Shown piece after piece: positions 35,006 to 43,675 of a stretch of DNA of 64,000 nt. A program made the translations under genes and the position numbers. This DNA is from JBKBKC01 sp046294265 (lineage in GTDB: Bacteria; Pseudomonadota; Alphaproteobacteria; Rhodobacterales; Rhodobacteraceae): the NCBI GenBank assembly GCA_046294265.1, contig JBKBKC010000004.1:198745-262744 (forward strand). Direction: 5' to 3'. The notes below the pieces were generated by a model that was given only the letters and a program-made list of their open reading frames with translations, had not been told where the DNA came from and made no database searches. Position 1 is the stretch's first letter; each line of letters starts with the position of its first letter.

Positions 35006-35104
35006 CGTCGTGTTCCTTGTTTCAACAGGCCATCAGCCGCGAAACCGCAGCGGGCCAATTCCATCGCAGCCGTTTAGAGGCTTTGCCGGGGGACGTCAAG
35101 CGGT

Positions 35105-35512
35105 TCAGGCGCCCACCCCGGCGGCCTTCAGCAGCTGAACGCCGTTGATCTGCCAGCCGTCCGAGGTTTGCAGCATCTGATAGTCCAAAAGATGCGTGCG
35201 TCCTTCGGCATCGGTGACCATCACGCGCTGCGACAGGCCCCCTGCCACCTCGCGCAGTTCCAGCATGCGCACGGAACTGGGGCGGTGAACCATGGGATAA
35301 CCGTTCTTGACCATTGCCCCAAAGTTTTCTGGCGTGCGGAACATGCCCTTTATGTTGGGGGCCGCGAAGGTGAAGGCGGTGGCGAAATCATCGGCCAGAA
35401 AGGCGTCGATCTGGCTTCGGATTGCGGACTCGATGCCGGTCCGCTCGGCGGATTGGGACAGGGCGGGGAAGGCACTCAAGCTGAGGACGAGGGCGAGCAG
35501 GGTCTGGCGCAT
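35105..35512 (-). CDS. DUF4864-domain secreted protein
   Basis: 135 residues with signal peptide (MRQTLLALVLSLSAFPALSQ). The mature part ESAIRSQIDAFLADDFATAFTFAAPNIKGMFRTPENFGAMVKNGYPMVHRPSSV...DGWQINGVQLL is the DUF4864 pattern, an NTF2/SnoaL-like cone fold. Periplasmic; function unknown. No obvious operon partner. Confidence 0.82.
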   Translation of the reverse strand: MRQTLLALVLSLSAFPALSQSAERTGIESAIRSQIDAFLADDFATAFTFAAPNIKGMFRTPENFGAMVKNGYPMVHRPSSVRMLELREVAGGLSQRVMVTDAEGRTHLLDYQMLQTSDGWQINGVQLLKAAGVGA

Positions 35513-35622
35513 CGGAACGCTCCGGGGTTCGGGGGGCCAATAGTGTTAGGTTAGAACGCGGCGCCGCACGATCAAGTTTCACGGCGTTTGCAGGCTTGGG
35601 GCCAAGCGGCTAGATAACCGGG

Positions 35623-36483
35623 ATGCCCTTTGAATTCCGAACCGCTGATCCCGATCTCACATCCGCCCTGCGCCGCGTCGCGGGGGCCGAGATGGCTGCC
35701 GTCCTGGTCCGTCTGGATGGCGGCGCGCCCGGCCCCGAGGGGGTGCATGATGTGCGAAAACGCATCAAGAAGGTCCGCGGATTGCTGCGGCTGGTGCGCG
35801 GAGGGATGCGGGCGGCGCGAGCCGAGATCACGGTTTTGCGCGTCGCGGCGCAGGGTTTGTCCAGCCTGCGCGATGCCGAGGTGATGCTTGCCTGCCATGA
35901 CCGGCTGGCCCCTGGCGTGGCGGGCGAGGTGCGGGCATGGCTTGCAGGCCGGGTCGATGTGGCGCGCGCGGATGAGGGGTTGCCCGGGCGGGTGGAGGCG
36001 GCGCGCTTGGCGCTGGCGGCGCTGGCCCTGCGGGTGCCGGGCTGGCGGGTGAAAGGGCGCGACGGTTCGGTGATCGGCGCGGGGCTGGAGCGGACGATGC
36101 GCAGGGCGGCGGCGGCCATGGTTTTGGCCCGCGATGCGCAGGACGAAGAGGCGATGCATGACTGGCGCAAGCGGGCGAAGGACCTCTGGTATCAGGCGCG
36201 CCTGATGACGCCGGTCTGGCCCGACGGGATGGCGGTCTGGCGCGATGTCGCGGGCGATCTGGGTGAGCTTCTGGGCGATCACCATGACCTCGCGGTTTTC
36301 CTCGCGCTGGTCGAGGGGCATGGCGGGGCCGAGGTGCCGGGCCTGCGCGCGCAGGCGCTGCGGATGTCGGCGGACCTGAAGGACCGGGCCTTTGCCCTTG
36401 GCGCGCGTCTGCATGCCGCCCCGCCGGAGGTGATGGCGGGGCTGTGGCTGGCCTGGTGGAAGGTATGGCGGGCGGGGCGCTAG
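35623..36483 (+). CDS. CHAD-domain protein
   Basis: 286 residues. Conserved histidine-alpha-helical pattern: DGGAPGPEGVHDVRKRIKKVRGLLRLVRGG in the first half and MHDWRKRAKDLWYQARLM plus LLGDHHDLAVFLAL in the second, so two His-containing helical repeats. CHAD proteins bind polyphosphate. The usual CYTH (triphosphatase) domain is not fused. It converges with lysS, overlapping its stop by four bases. Confidence 0.88.
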   Translation: MPFEFRTADPDLTSALRRVAGAEMAAVLVRLDGGAPGPEGVHDVRKRIKKVRGLLRLVRGGMRAARAEITVLRVAAQGLSSLRDAEVMLACHDRLAPGVAGEVRAWLAGRVDVARADEGLPGRVEAARLALAALALRVPGWRVKGRDGSVIGAGLERTMRRAAAAMVLARDAQDEEAMHDWRKRAKDLWYQARLMTPVWPDGMAVWRDVAGDLGELLGDHHDLAVFLALVEGHGGAEVPGLRAQALRMSADLKDRAFALGARLHAAPPEVMAGLWLAWWKVWRAGR

Positions 36484-38069
36484 TCCGGTGTGCTCACCAG
36501 ATCTCCCGAGAGTGCGCGGTCGATCAGCACGCCGGTCTCGGCGATACCATAAAGGGCGATGAACCCGCCAAAGCGCGGCCCCTCCGAGGCGCCCAGCAGC
36601 ACCTCGTAGAGGGCGCGGAACCAGTCGCGCAGGGGTTCAAACCCGTGGTCCTTGCCGACCGCGTAGACCATGGTCTGCAGTGCCTCCTCTTCCGCAGCGC
36701 CGTCCCAGGCGGCAAGGCGCGCGCGCAGGTCGGCGATGGCGGCACGCTCGGCATCGGTGGGCAGGCGGCAGACACGGGCCGGCGCGATGCGGTCGCGGAA
36801 GTAGCGCAGCGCAAAGGCGGCGGCGGCGTCGAGGTCGGGGTTCGCCTCGGGGCTCGCGTCCGGCGCATAGCGGCGGATGAAGGACCAGAGCCCCGCCTGC
36901 CCGGTATCGCCCGCGACCGAGGCGAGGTTCAGCAGCATCGCAAAGCTGACGGCCATGCCCGAGGCGGGCGGTTGGCCGTTGTGGATGTGCCAGACGGGGT
37001 TGTTGACCCGCGCGGCGATGTCCTGCGTCTCCCAGGCGCGCAGGTGCTGGTGGTATTCGTCCACCGCCTTGGGGATCACGTCGAAATGCATCCGCTTGGC
37101 TGTCTTGGGCTTGAGATACATGAAGTAGGAGAGGCTTTCGGTCGCGGCATAGGTCAGCCATTCGTCGATGGTCAGGCCATTGCCCTTGGATTTGCTGATC
37201 TTCTGCCCCTGATCGTCCAGAAACAGTTCGTAGGTCATATGGGCAGGCGCGTGACCCCCCAGCGCCTGACAGATGCCGTCATAGATCGGCGTGTTGGTAG
37301 AATGGTCCTTGCCATACATCTCGAAATCGACGCCGAGGGCGGCCCAGCGGGCGCCGAAATCGGGCTTCCATTGCAGTTTGCAATGCCCGCCCGTCACTGG
37401 CAGCGTCCATTCCCGGCCGATTTCATCGTCAAAGGTGACGGTCGCCTCTTTCGCATCGACATGCTTGATCGGAACATAAAGGACGCGGCCCGTTTCGGGG
37501 TGGATAGGCAGGAAGCAGGAATAGGTCTGCTGGCGTTCCTCGCGCAGGGATTTCAGCATGATCGCCATGATCGCGTCATAGCGTTCGGCGCACAGGCGCA
37601 GCGTGTCGTCGAAGCGGCCCGAGGCGTAGAACTCGGTGGCGCTGATGAACTCATATTCGAACCCGAAGGTATCGAGGAAGCGGCGCAGCATGGCGTTGTT
37701 GTGGTGGCCGAAGCTTTCGAATTTGCCAAATGGGTCGGGTACACGGGTCAGCGGGCGTTGCAGGTGTTCACGCAGCATGTCGGGGTTGGGCACGTTGTCG
37801 GGCACCTTGCGCATGCCGTCCACATCGTCGGAAAAGCAGATCAGCCGGGTGGGGATGTCGCTGATGATCTCGAAGGCGCGGCGGATCATGGTGGTGCGCG
37901 CCACCTCGCCGAAGGTGCCGATATGGGGCAGGCCCGAGGGGCCGTAGCCCGTCTCGAAGAGGACATGGCCCTTGTCGGGGTCCTTGCCGCCGAACCGCTT
38001 GAGGATCGCGCGCGCCTCTTCGAAAGGCCAGGCTTTGGATGTCATCGCGGCGTCGCGGAGCGCGGTCAT
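36480..38069 (-). CDS. lysS: Lysyl-tRNA synthetase, class I
   Basis: 529 residues. Class I signature motifs: the HIGH-like PSGLPHIGTFGEVART and KMSKS-like GQKISKSKGNGLT, with the LysRS-I specific FSDDVDGMRKVPDN. The class I form is the archaeal-type enzyme that some alphaproteobacteria carry in place of class II. The ATG at 38069 follows AAAGGA. No class II lysS is visible in this window. Essential gene in most hosts that lack the second form. Confidence 0.95.
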   Translation of the reverse strand: MTALRDAAMTSKAWPFEEARAILKRFGGKDPDKGHVLFETGYGPSGLPHIGTFGEVARTTMIRRAFEIISDIPTRLICFSDDVDGMRKVPDNVPNPDMLREHLQRPLTRVPDPFGKFESFGHHNNAMLRRFLDTFGFEYEFISATEFYASGRFDDTLRLCAERYDAIMAIMLKSLREERQQTYSCFLPIHPETGRVLYVPIKHVDAKEATVTFDDEIGREWTLPVTGGHCKLQWKPDFGARWAALGVDFEMYGKDHSTNTPIYDGICQALGGHAPAHMTYELFLDDQGQKISKSKGNGLTIDEWLTYAATESLSYFMYLKPKTAKRMHFDVIPKAVDEYHQHLRAWETQDIAARVNNPVWHIHNGQPPASGMAVSFAMLLNLASVAGDTGQAGLWSFIRRYAPDASPEANPDLDAAAAFALRYFRDRIAPARVCRLPTDAERAAIADLRARLAAWDGAAEEEALQTMVYAVGKDHGFEPLRDWFRALYEVLLGASEGPRFGGFIALYGIAETGVLIDRALSGDLVSTPD

Positions 38070-38205
38070 GGCGGGGTCCTTTGCGGGGTGGAGGAGCCGC
38101 GGCAGGGCGGTCTTTCGTCCTCTATTGCCGGGTGGGGCAGAGGTCAATAATGTCAGGCGCGACGCAGCGTTCGATGCTGCGCGCCGCCTCGCCAAGGAGA
38201 GCTTC

Positions 38206-38628
38206 ATGCCCGACACCCCTCCGTCGATGACCCCGCAGGACGCACTCCTCGCGATCATGGTCGCGGTGTCCGCCTCGGACGAACAGATACGCACGTCTGA
38301 ACTGGTGGCGATTCAGGGGATCGTGGCGCATCTGCCGGTGTTCAAGGGCTACGATCCCGACCGGTTCCGCCAGATCGCGCAGGTGGTGTTCGACTTGTTC
38401 GAAGAGGAGGAAGGGCTGGAGGCGCTGTTCGGCCTTGTGCGTGATGCCCTGCCCGAGCGGCTGAATGAAACGGCCTATGCGCTGGCCTGCGACGTGGCGG
38501 CTGCAGATGGATCCTTGCGCGAGGTTGAGTTGCGGATGCTGGAAGAGGTGCGGGACGAACTGAACGTGGACCGCCTGCACGCGGCGGCCATCGAATGGGG
38601 GGCCAGGGCGCGGCACCTGCGGCCCTGA
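38206..38628 (+). CDS. TerB-family (tellurite-resistance-like) protein
   Basis: 140 residues, helical. DALLAIMVAVSASDEQIRTSELVAIQGIVAHLPVFKGYDPDRFRQIAQ and YALACDVAAADGSLREVELRMLEEVRDEL are the two halves of a TerB-like helical fold with acidic metal-site candidates (SDEQ, ADGS). AAGGAG precedes the ATG at 38206. Divergent from lysS. Tellurite resistance is a family label only; no other ter genes are near. Confidence 0.85.
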   Translation: MPDTPPSMTPQDALLAIMVAVSASDEQIRTSELVAIQGIVAHLPVFKGYDPDRFRQIAQVVFDLFEEEEGLEALFGLVRDALPERLNETAYALACDVAAADGSLREVELRMLEEVRDELNVDRLHAAAIEWGARARHLRP

Positions 38629-38651
38629 GCACGGCCTTTGTGGTGGACGGG

Positions 38652-38697
38652 CCAAGAGTTTTCAAAAACTCTTGGCAAATTTCTTTGAAGAAATTTG
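38652..38697. terminator. Double hairpin between convergent genes
   Basis: Two adjoining perfect stems: CCAAGAGTTTT/AAAACTCTTGG (38652-38675) and CAAATTTCTT/AAGAAATTTG (38676-38697). They lie between the TerB-like gene and the convergent PBP4 gene. The A/T-rich arms can terminate in both directions. I recognise a repeat of this wording as common in Rhodobacteraceae genomes. Confidence 0.7.
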
Positions 38698-38724
38698 CCC
38701 TTCGCCGGGCGGGTGCGCCCCTCT

Positions 38725-40218
38725 TCAGGCGGTCATGGCCGCCCATCTGGCTACAAGCTGCGTCTGAAGCCCGCGCGCGCGGCGGGTCCACTCCGGCCCG
38801 CCCGGGGGCTGTTCGCGCTGTGCCATCCCGAGGGCATCCCGCCGCGCCACATCGGCCGAGAACACCGCGAACACCAGTTCGCGCCCTCCCGGCGGCTGGA
38901 TGTATCCCGCCAGACCCGAGACGAAGTTGAGTGTACCGGTTTTCGAGGGCACGCGCACCGGATGGCCCTTGATGATGTTTCCCTTGGCGTCGCGGATGCC
39001 CTGATCTCGCAGGATCGGGGCCAGCCCAGCCGCCCGGCCCCGTACCAGCGCGCGTGCCATGTCGATGGCCGCGATGCGCGACGCCCCGCCGAGGCCCGAA
39101 TGATCCACAAAGCGCGACCCGATGCCGTAGCGGCTGCGCGCCCAGTCCGACATGGTGGCGGCAGAGGCGGGAAGGGTTGGGGCGCGGGAGGCGGTGAGGC
39201 CGACCGCCTCGGCGGTGATGTTGGTGGAAAAGCGCAGCATGTCGCGCAGGATCGGCATGAGGCTGTCGCTTTGCGTCTGGGCGATCACGTTGCCTGCGGG
39301 CAGCGCCCCGGTGATGCGCGCGGCGGGCAGGCGGATGCCTTGCGCGGCGCAGAGCGTCTGGAACACCTCGCCCGCATAGGCCTCGGGGTGGCGGACGGGC
39401 AGCCACCGGGCGCCTCCCTTGCCAAGGGCGGCGGTGGCCACAGTCCAGTCGTCGAAGCCGTCGGTCGCGGCATAGGTGAAAAGGGGGCTCTCGCGGTTGA
39501 CCATGCGCATCCGTGCCATGCCCACTTGCGGCACGAAGCGCTGGCCGCGGGCGTCCATCGTGGTCGTCCAGCCCTGGCCTGCGCGTTTCCATTCGAAATG
39601 GACGCGGTTGTAGTTGAGGATGAGACCCGCGATGGTGGGGTTGTAGCCGACATGCGCGGGCTGGCCGTCGTCGATCCGGTTCACGCGGGGCAACTCACCC
39701 GCATGGACGAGGAACCGCCCCGTCAGCCCCCGCACGCCTGCGCGGGCGAGCGTTGCGGCGAGGTCCCCCAACTGGTCGGTGCCGAGCGTCGGATCGCCCG
39801 ACCCCGCCAGCACCAGATCGCCTTGCACCTGCCCGGCGGCCACCGGGCCGGTGGCGATCACACGCGTTGTCCAGCGATGCGAGGGGCCCAGCCGATCGAT
39901 GGCATAGAGCGCCGTCATCGCCTTGGCGACCGAGGCGGGCGGCAGGGCAACCTCGGCGTTGATCCCTTCCAGGACGCGGCCTGTGGCGGCCTCCATCACC
40001 ACCACGCCGGTCTGGCCACCCAGCCGCGCGCCCTCAACCAGCGCGCCAAGGCCGGGGCCTGCGGCAGCGGGGCGCGCGGCCTGGGCAGGCACGCCCGAGG
40101 CGGAGCGGGTGGCGGGACGGATCGACCGGGCCGGGGCCTCGGCGCAGGCAGGCAGGGCCGCACCTGCCATCAGGGCCGAGATCATCCAGCGGCGGGAATA
40201 GGACAGGGGAGTGCTCAT
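38725..40218 (-). CDS. dacB: D-alanyl-D-alanine carboxypeptidase/endopeptidase (PBP4 family)
   Basis: 497 residues with a signal sequence (RRWMISALMAGAALPACAEA, possibly a lipoprotein site at Cys in LPACAEA). Penicillin-binding motifs: SxxK in PPASVAKAMTALYAID, SxN in LRFSTNITAEAVGL and KTG in VPSKTGTLNFVSGLAGY. The long insert between the first two motifs is typical of PBP4 (peptidase family S13). Periplasmic cell-wall trimming. No operon partner apart from the extensin-like gene upstream, 54 bases away. Confidence 0.93.
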   Translation of the reverse strand: MSTPLSYSRRWMISALMAGAALPACAEAPARSIRPATRSASGVPAQAARPAAAGPGLGALVEGARLGGQTGVVVMEAATGRVLEGINAEVALPPASVAKAMTALYAIDRLGPSHRWTTRVIATGPVAAGQVQGDLVLAGSGDPTLGTDQLGDLAATLARAGVRGLTGRFLVHAGELPRVNRIDDGQPAHVGYNPTIAGLILNYNRVHFEWKRAGQGWTTTMDARGQRFVPQVGMARMRMVNRESPLFTYAATDGFDDWTVATAALGKGGARWLPVRHPEAYAGEVFQTLCAAQGIRLPAARITGALPAGNVIAQTQSDSLMPILRDMLRFSTNITAEAVGLTASRAPTLPASAATMSDWARSRYGIGSRFVDHSGLGGASRIAAIDMARALVRGRAAGLAPILRDQGIRDAKGNIIKGHPVRVPSKTGTLNFVSGLAGYIQPPGGRELVFAVFSADVARRDALGMAQREQPPGGPEWTRRARGLQTQLVARWAAMTA

Positions 40219-40272
40219 GCTCGCAAGGATAGACGTGGGCGTGCGGGGGGGGCAAGGCCCTGCAGGGTCACG

Positions 40273-41550
40273 TCAGCGGCAGTAGGGGCCGCTGCGGTGG
40301 CTCGCCGTATCGAAATGGAAGTGGTCGCTGTGATGCCGGTCCGACCCCGGGCCCAGTGTGGTGCCAAAGATGCCACAGGCGGCACGGCGCACCTTTTGCA
40401 GCAGTTCCGCGCGCCGGTAATCGCCCAGCACCGACAGCATCTGGCCGTTGGCCAGCTGGACCCCGGCGATGTCGATGGCCTTGCCGCGGCCATGCTCGCT
40501 GACGCGGGCGCCTTTGACATTGTTGCGGGGCCGACAGGCATAATGCGCGGCGACGTGGATTTCCGACACCCCGGCCTTGCCTGCCGCAGGCTTCAGCCCG
40601 GTTGATACCCATTGCCGCAGCGCGCGCGCGGTGGCGCAGTCCAGCGTGGCCGGGGTGGACAGGCGCACGCCGTCCACTGAGGTCACCCGTACGGGGGCGG
40701 CAATGCCGCATCCCTTCACCTGCGACGTGATGGGGGGCAGCAGGGTGCCCTGGATGGCGGAATCGCCGCAGATGGCCGCGCCCTTTTTCGGCACGACCAG
40801 CGTCTTGCCGGGATCGATGCGGGAGGCTGCGGCGGCAAGGGTGACCTTTTCGGGTGTGGGTTGCACAGGTTTCGCCTTGGCTGTGGCGGCGCGGTCGGCA
40901 AGGCCGCGAGGCCGGGGGGCAGGGCGGGGAGAGGAGATGGCGGCCGTGATCGTTGGCGCGGACAGTCCGGGTGCGACGGTAAATGCGGCCCGTGTGACGG
41001 TCTCCGGTCGGGTGCGCGGGCGCGGTATGGCAATGGGGGTCGCTTCGGGCACTGTTCCGGGCGAGGTGCCTGTGTCTGGCCTGCGGGCGGGGCGGGGCAG
41101 GGCCAGCGTGTCGGTGACAAAGACAGGCGCGCGGGCATTCGAGGCGGACAGTGTGACTCCGCGCGCCGACCCGAGCGCGCGGGCAGGATCGGGAATGGGG
41201 TCGGGGGCGAACGCCGGGCCGGAGCGGGGCAGGACGACCCGTGCGGCCAGGTCCGGCACCGTTGCGAACGCGGCAGGGCCGGGCAGCGGGCGCAGAACCA
41301 CGCGGGGCTCAAGGGGGGTGGCCTCGTCACCCGCATCCGCCAAAGGCACGGCGGGCGCATCGTCCGGGCGTGACGCTGCGCTTTCCGACAGGTTGCGCGG
41401 ACGCACGACCGAGCGGGGAGCAAGCTCTGTCGCCCCTGCGAAGGCCTCCAGCCGTTCGACCGAGACGGGACGCGGCAGCGGGCGCGGTGCGTCGGCAATC
41501 GCCGGGGCGGCAAGGGCAAGTGTCAGCGCGAGGGCGATGCAGGTCCGCAT
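40273..41550 (-). CDS. Extensin-like C-terminal domain protein
   Basis: 425 residues. Signal peptide MRTCIALALTLALAAPAIADA, a Pro/Ala/Arg-rich low-complexity stretch from about 25 to 240, then the extensin-like (LAS-peptidase-related) domain: AICGDSAIQGTLLPPI, CGIAAPVRVTSVDGVRL, AAHYACRPRNNVKGARVSEHGRGKAIDIAGV and the zinc-like HHSDHFHFDTA end. The SEHGRGKAID and HxxHxHxD arrangement resembles D-Ala-D-Ala metallopeptidases. Periplasmic, probably acting on cell wall. Directly upstream of dacB on the same strand. Confidence 0.9.
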   Translation of the reverse strand: MRTCIALALTLALAAPAIADAPRPLPRPVSVERLEAFAGATELAPRSVVRPRNLSESAASRPDDAPAVPLADAGDEATPLEPRVVLRPLPGPAAFATVPDLAARVVLPRSGPAFAPDPIPDPARALGSARGVTLSASNARAPVFVTDTLALPRPARRPDTGTSPGTVPEATPIAIPRPRTRPETVTRAAFTVAPGLSAPTITAAISSPRPAPRPRGLADRAATAKAKPVQPTPEKVTLAAAASRIDPGKTLVVPKKGAAICGDSAIQGTLLPPITSQVKGCGIAAPVRVTSVDGVRLSTPATLDCATARALRQWVSTGLKPAAGKAGVSEIHVAAHYACRPRNNVKGARVSEHGRGKAIDIAGVQLANGQMLSVLGDYRRAELLQKVRRAACGIFGTTLGPGSDRHHSDHFHFDTASHRSGPYCR

Positions 41551-41560
41551 GCAGACACGC

Positions 41561-42496
41561 TTAGCGGCCGGGGTCGGGTGGCGCAACCGCCGCGCTGCGT
41601 CCGAAATCTGGGGCGGCGGTATCCTGCCCGGCCTCGATGATGCCGCGCCGGATCTCCCGCGTGCGGGTGAAATAGTCGTGCAGATGCGCGCCATCCCCCA
41701 GCCGGATCGCGCGCTGCAACGCGAAAAGCTCTTCGGTGAAGCGGCCGAGGATGTCCAGCGTCGCCTCCTTGTTGGTCAGGAACACGTCGCGCCACATGGT
41801 GGGGTCGCTGGCGGCGATACGGGTGAAATCGCGAAAACCCGCCGCCGAATACTTGATAACCTCGCTGTCGGTGACGCGGCGCAGGTCGTCGGCCACGCCC
41901 ACCATCGTATAGGCGATCAGGTGCGGCGTGTGGCTGGTGACGGCCAGCACGAGGTCGTGGTGGGCGGCGTCCATTTCATCGACATTGGCCCCCATCGCCT
42001 CCAGAAGCCCGCGCAGACGAGTGACGGCGCCGGGGTCGGCATCGGCGGCGGGGGTCAAGAGCCACCAGCGGTTCTGAAAGAGACCCGCAAAGCCCGAGGC
42101 CGGCCCCGAATGCTCGGTGCCAGCGATGGGATGGCCTGCGATGAACTGCACGCCGCGCGGCATGTGGGGGGCGACCGCCGCGATTACCGCCTGCTTGACC
42201 GAGCCCACATCGGTCACCGTGGCGCCAGGCGCCAGATGCGGGCCGATCTCGGCCGCGATCCCCGCCATGGCGCCCACGGGCACAGCCAGGACCACCAGAT
42301 CGGCCCCCTCCACCGCCTCGGCCGCCGTCTCGGTCACCCGGTCGCAGAACAGGCGGCGCGCGGTCTCACGCGTCGCTCGCGTTTTGGCATGGCCCACGAT
42401 CTCGCCCGCCAAGCCCTTTGCGCGCATCGCATGGGCCATGGAAGAGGCGATCAGGCCTAGGCCGATCAGCGCCACCCGGCTATAGACCCGGCTCAT
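41561..42496 (-). CDS. tyrA: Prephenate/arogenate dehydrogenase
   Basis: 311 residues. N-terminal Rossmann motif VALIGLGLIASSMA, the conserved GHPIAGTEHSGPASGF substrate region, a catalytic His in SHTPHLIAY, and a helical C-terminal half (VIKYSAAGFRDFTRIAASDPTMWRDVFLTNKEATLDIL). Oxidative decarboxylation of prephenate or arogenate in tyrosine synthesis. Overlaps the aminotransferase gene by four bases (ATGA); together they supply the last steps of tyrosine/phenylalanine synthesis. Confidence 0.93.
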   Translation of the reverse strand: MSRVYSRVALIGLGLIASSMAHAMRAKGLAGEIVGHAKTRATRETARRLFCDRVTETAAEAVEGADLVVLAVPVGAMAGIAAEIGPHLAPGATVTDVGSVKQAVIAAVAPHMPRGVQFIAGHPIAGTEHSGPASGFAGLFQNRWWLLTPAADADPGAVTRLRGLLEAMGANVDEMDAAHHDLVLAVTSHTPHLIAYTMVGVADDLRRVTDSEVIKYSAAGFRDFTRIAASDPTMWRDVFLTNKEATLDILGRFTEELFALQRAIRLGDGAHLHDYFTRTREIRRGIIEAGQDTAAPDFGRSAAVAPPDPGR

Positions 42497-43593
42497 CTGA
42501 GGCCCTTCCACTGCGCCACCGCATGGGCGACGCGGCGGCAGGCGCTTTCATCCCCGATGGAGATGCGCAGCGCCTGCGGCAGTTTGTAGCCGGCCACCCG
42601 GCGCACCAGCAGGCCCTGCCCGCGCAGATAGTCGTCGCAGGCCCCGGCCTCGGCTGCATCGGCAAACCGCGCCAGGATGAAGTTCGCCATGGATGTGTCG
42701 GACGGAACGCCCAGTTCCGCCATTGCCCCCGCAAGCCATCCGCGCATCCGCGCGTTTTCGGCCCGGCAGCGGTTCACCCAGTCCTGATCGCGCACCGCCG
42801 CCTCGGCGGTATCGAGGGCCGCATTGGACAGGTTGAAGGGACCCCGCACCCGGTTCAGCACGTCGATGATCGCGGCGGGGCCACATCCCCAGCCCACGCG
42901 AAGCCCGCCCAGACCGTAGATCTTGGAGAAGGTGCGCGTCATCACCACGTTCGGCCGGGTGGTGGCAAGGGCGGCCCCGCCGTCGTAGCCATCCACATAT
43001 TCGGCATATGCCCCGTCCAGCACAAGAATGGCGGCCGTCGGCAGTGCGTCGGCCAAGGCTTCGATTTCGCTGTGGGAAATCATCGTGCCGGTGGGATTGT
43101 TCGGATTTGCGATGAACACCAGCCTTGTGCGATCCGAACATGCGGCCAGGATTGCCGCGATGTCGGTCACCCGCTCGCGCTCCGGCACCTCGACCGGCGT
43201 GGCGCCAGCGGCCAGCGCCGAGATGCGGTACATCAGAAACCCGTGTTCGGTGAACACCACCTCGTCTCCCGGCCCGGCATAGGCCTGGCACAGCAAGGTG
43301 ATGATCTCGTCCGAGCCGACCCCGCAGATGATGCGGTCGGAGTCGAGGCCATGCACCTCGCCGATTGCCTGACGCAAGGCGGCGTGGTCGGTCGAGGGAT
43401 AGCGGTGCAGGCTGTGGACGGCACGGGCGTAGGCCTCTTTCGCGCGGTCCGAGGGGCCAAATGGGTTTTCGTTCGACGACAGCTTGATCGCGTTCGCCAC
43501 ACCCGGCGCATGGGCGGCCCCTCCCACATAGGGCGCAATGTCGAGAATGCCGGGCTGGGGCCGGATGTCGGTGATCACTGACGGGTCTTGCAT
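42493..43593 (-). CDS. hisC: Histidinol-phosphate aminotransferase family (HisC)
   Basis: 366 residues, fold-type I PLP enzyme. KLSSNENPFGPSDRA, VFIANPNNPTGTMI, ILVLDGAYAEYVDGY and the PLP lysine segment TFSKIYGLGGLRVGWG are present. Because it is coupled to tyrA by ATGA, it may serve in aromatic amino-acid transamination as well as histidine synthesis, as HisC-type enzymes in this clade often do. Start ATG at 43593 follows GGAGG. Confidence 0.93.
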   Translation of the reverse strand: MQDPSVITDIRPQPGILDIAPYVGGAAHAPGVANAIKLSSNENPFGPSDRAKEAYARAVHSLHRYPSTDHAALRQAIGEVHGLDSDRIICGVGSDEIITLLCQAYAGPGDEVVFTEHGFLMYRISALAAGATPVEVPERERVTDIAAILAACSDRTRLVFIANPNNPTGTMISHSEIEALADALPTAAILVLDGAYAEYVDGYDGGAALATTRPNVVMTRTFSKIYGLGGLRVGWGCGPAAIIDVLNRVRGPFNLSNAALDTAEAAVRDQDWVNRCRAENARMRGWLAGAMAELGVPSDTSMANFILARFADAAEAGACDDYLRGQGLLVRRVAGYKLPQALRISIGDESACRRVAHAVAQWKGLR

Positions 43594-43675
43594 TCGAGCC
43601 TCCGGCCAATCCAGCGACCTTCTAGCCGGGTGCGCGCGACCATTCCAGCGGCATGTTCGCGCGCGCCGGAGCCGG

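Noticed and set aside
36444..38150. 568-residue plus-strand open frame
   Set aside because: Antisense to lysS with shadow-type composition.
38695..42460. Plus-strand frames of 627-636 residues
   Set aside because: Antisense to dacB, the extensin-like gene and tyrA.
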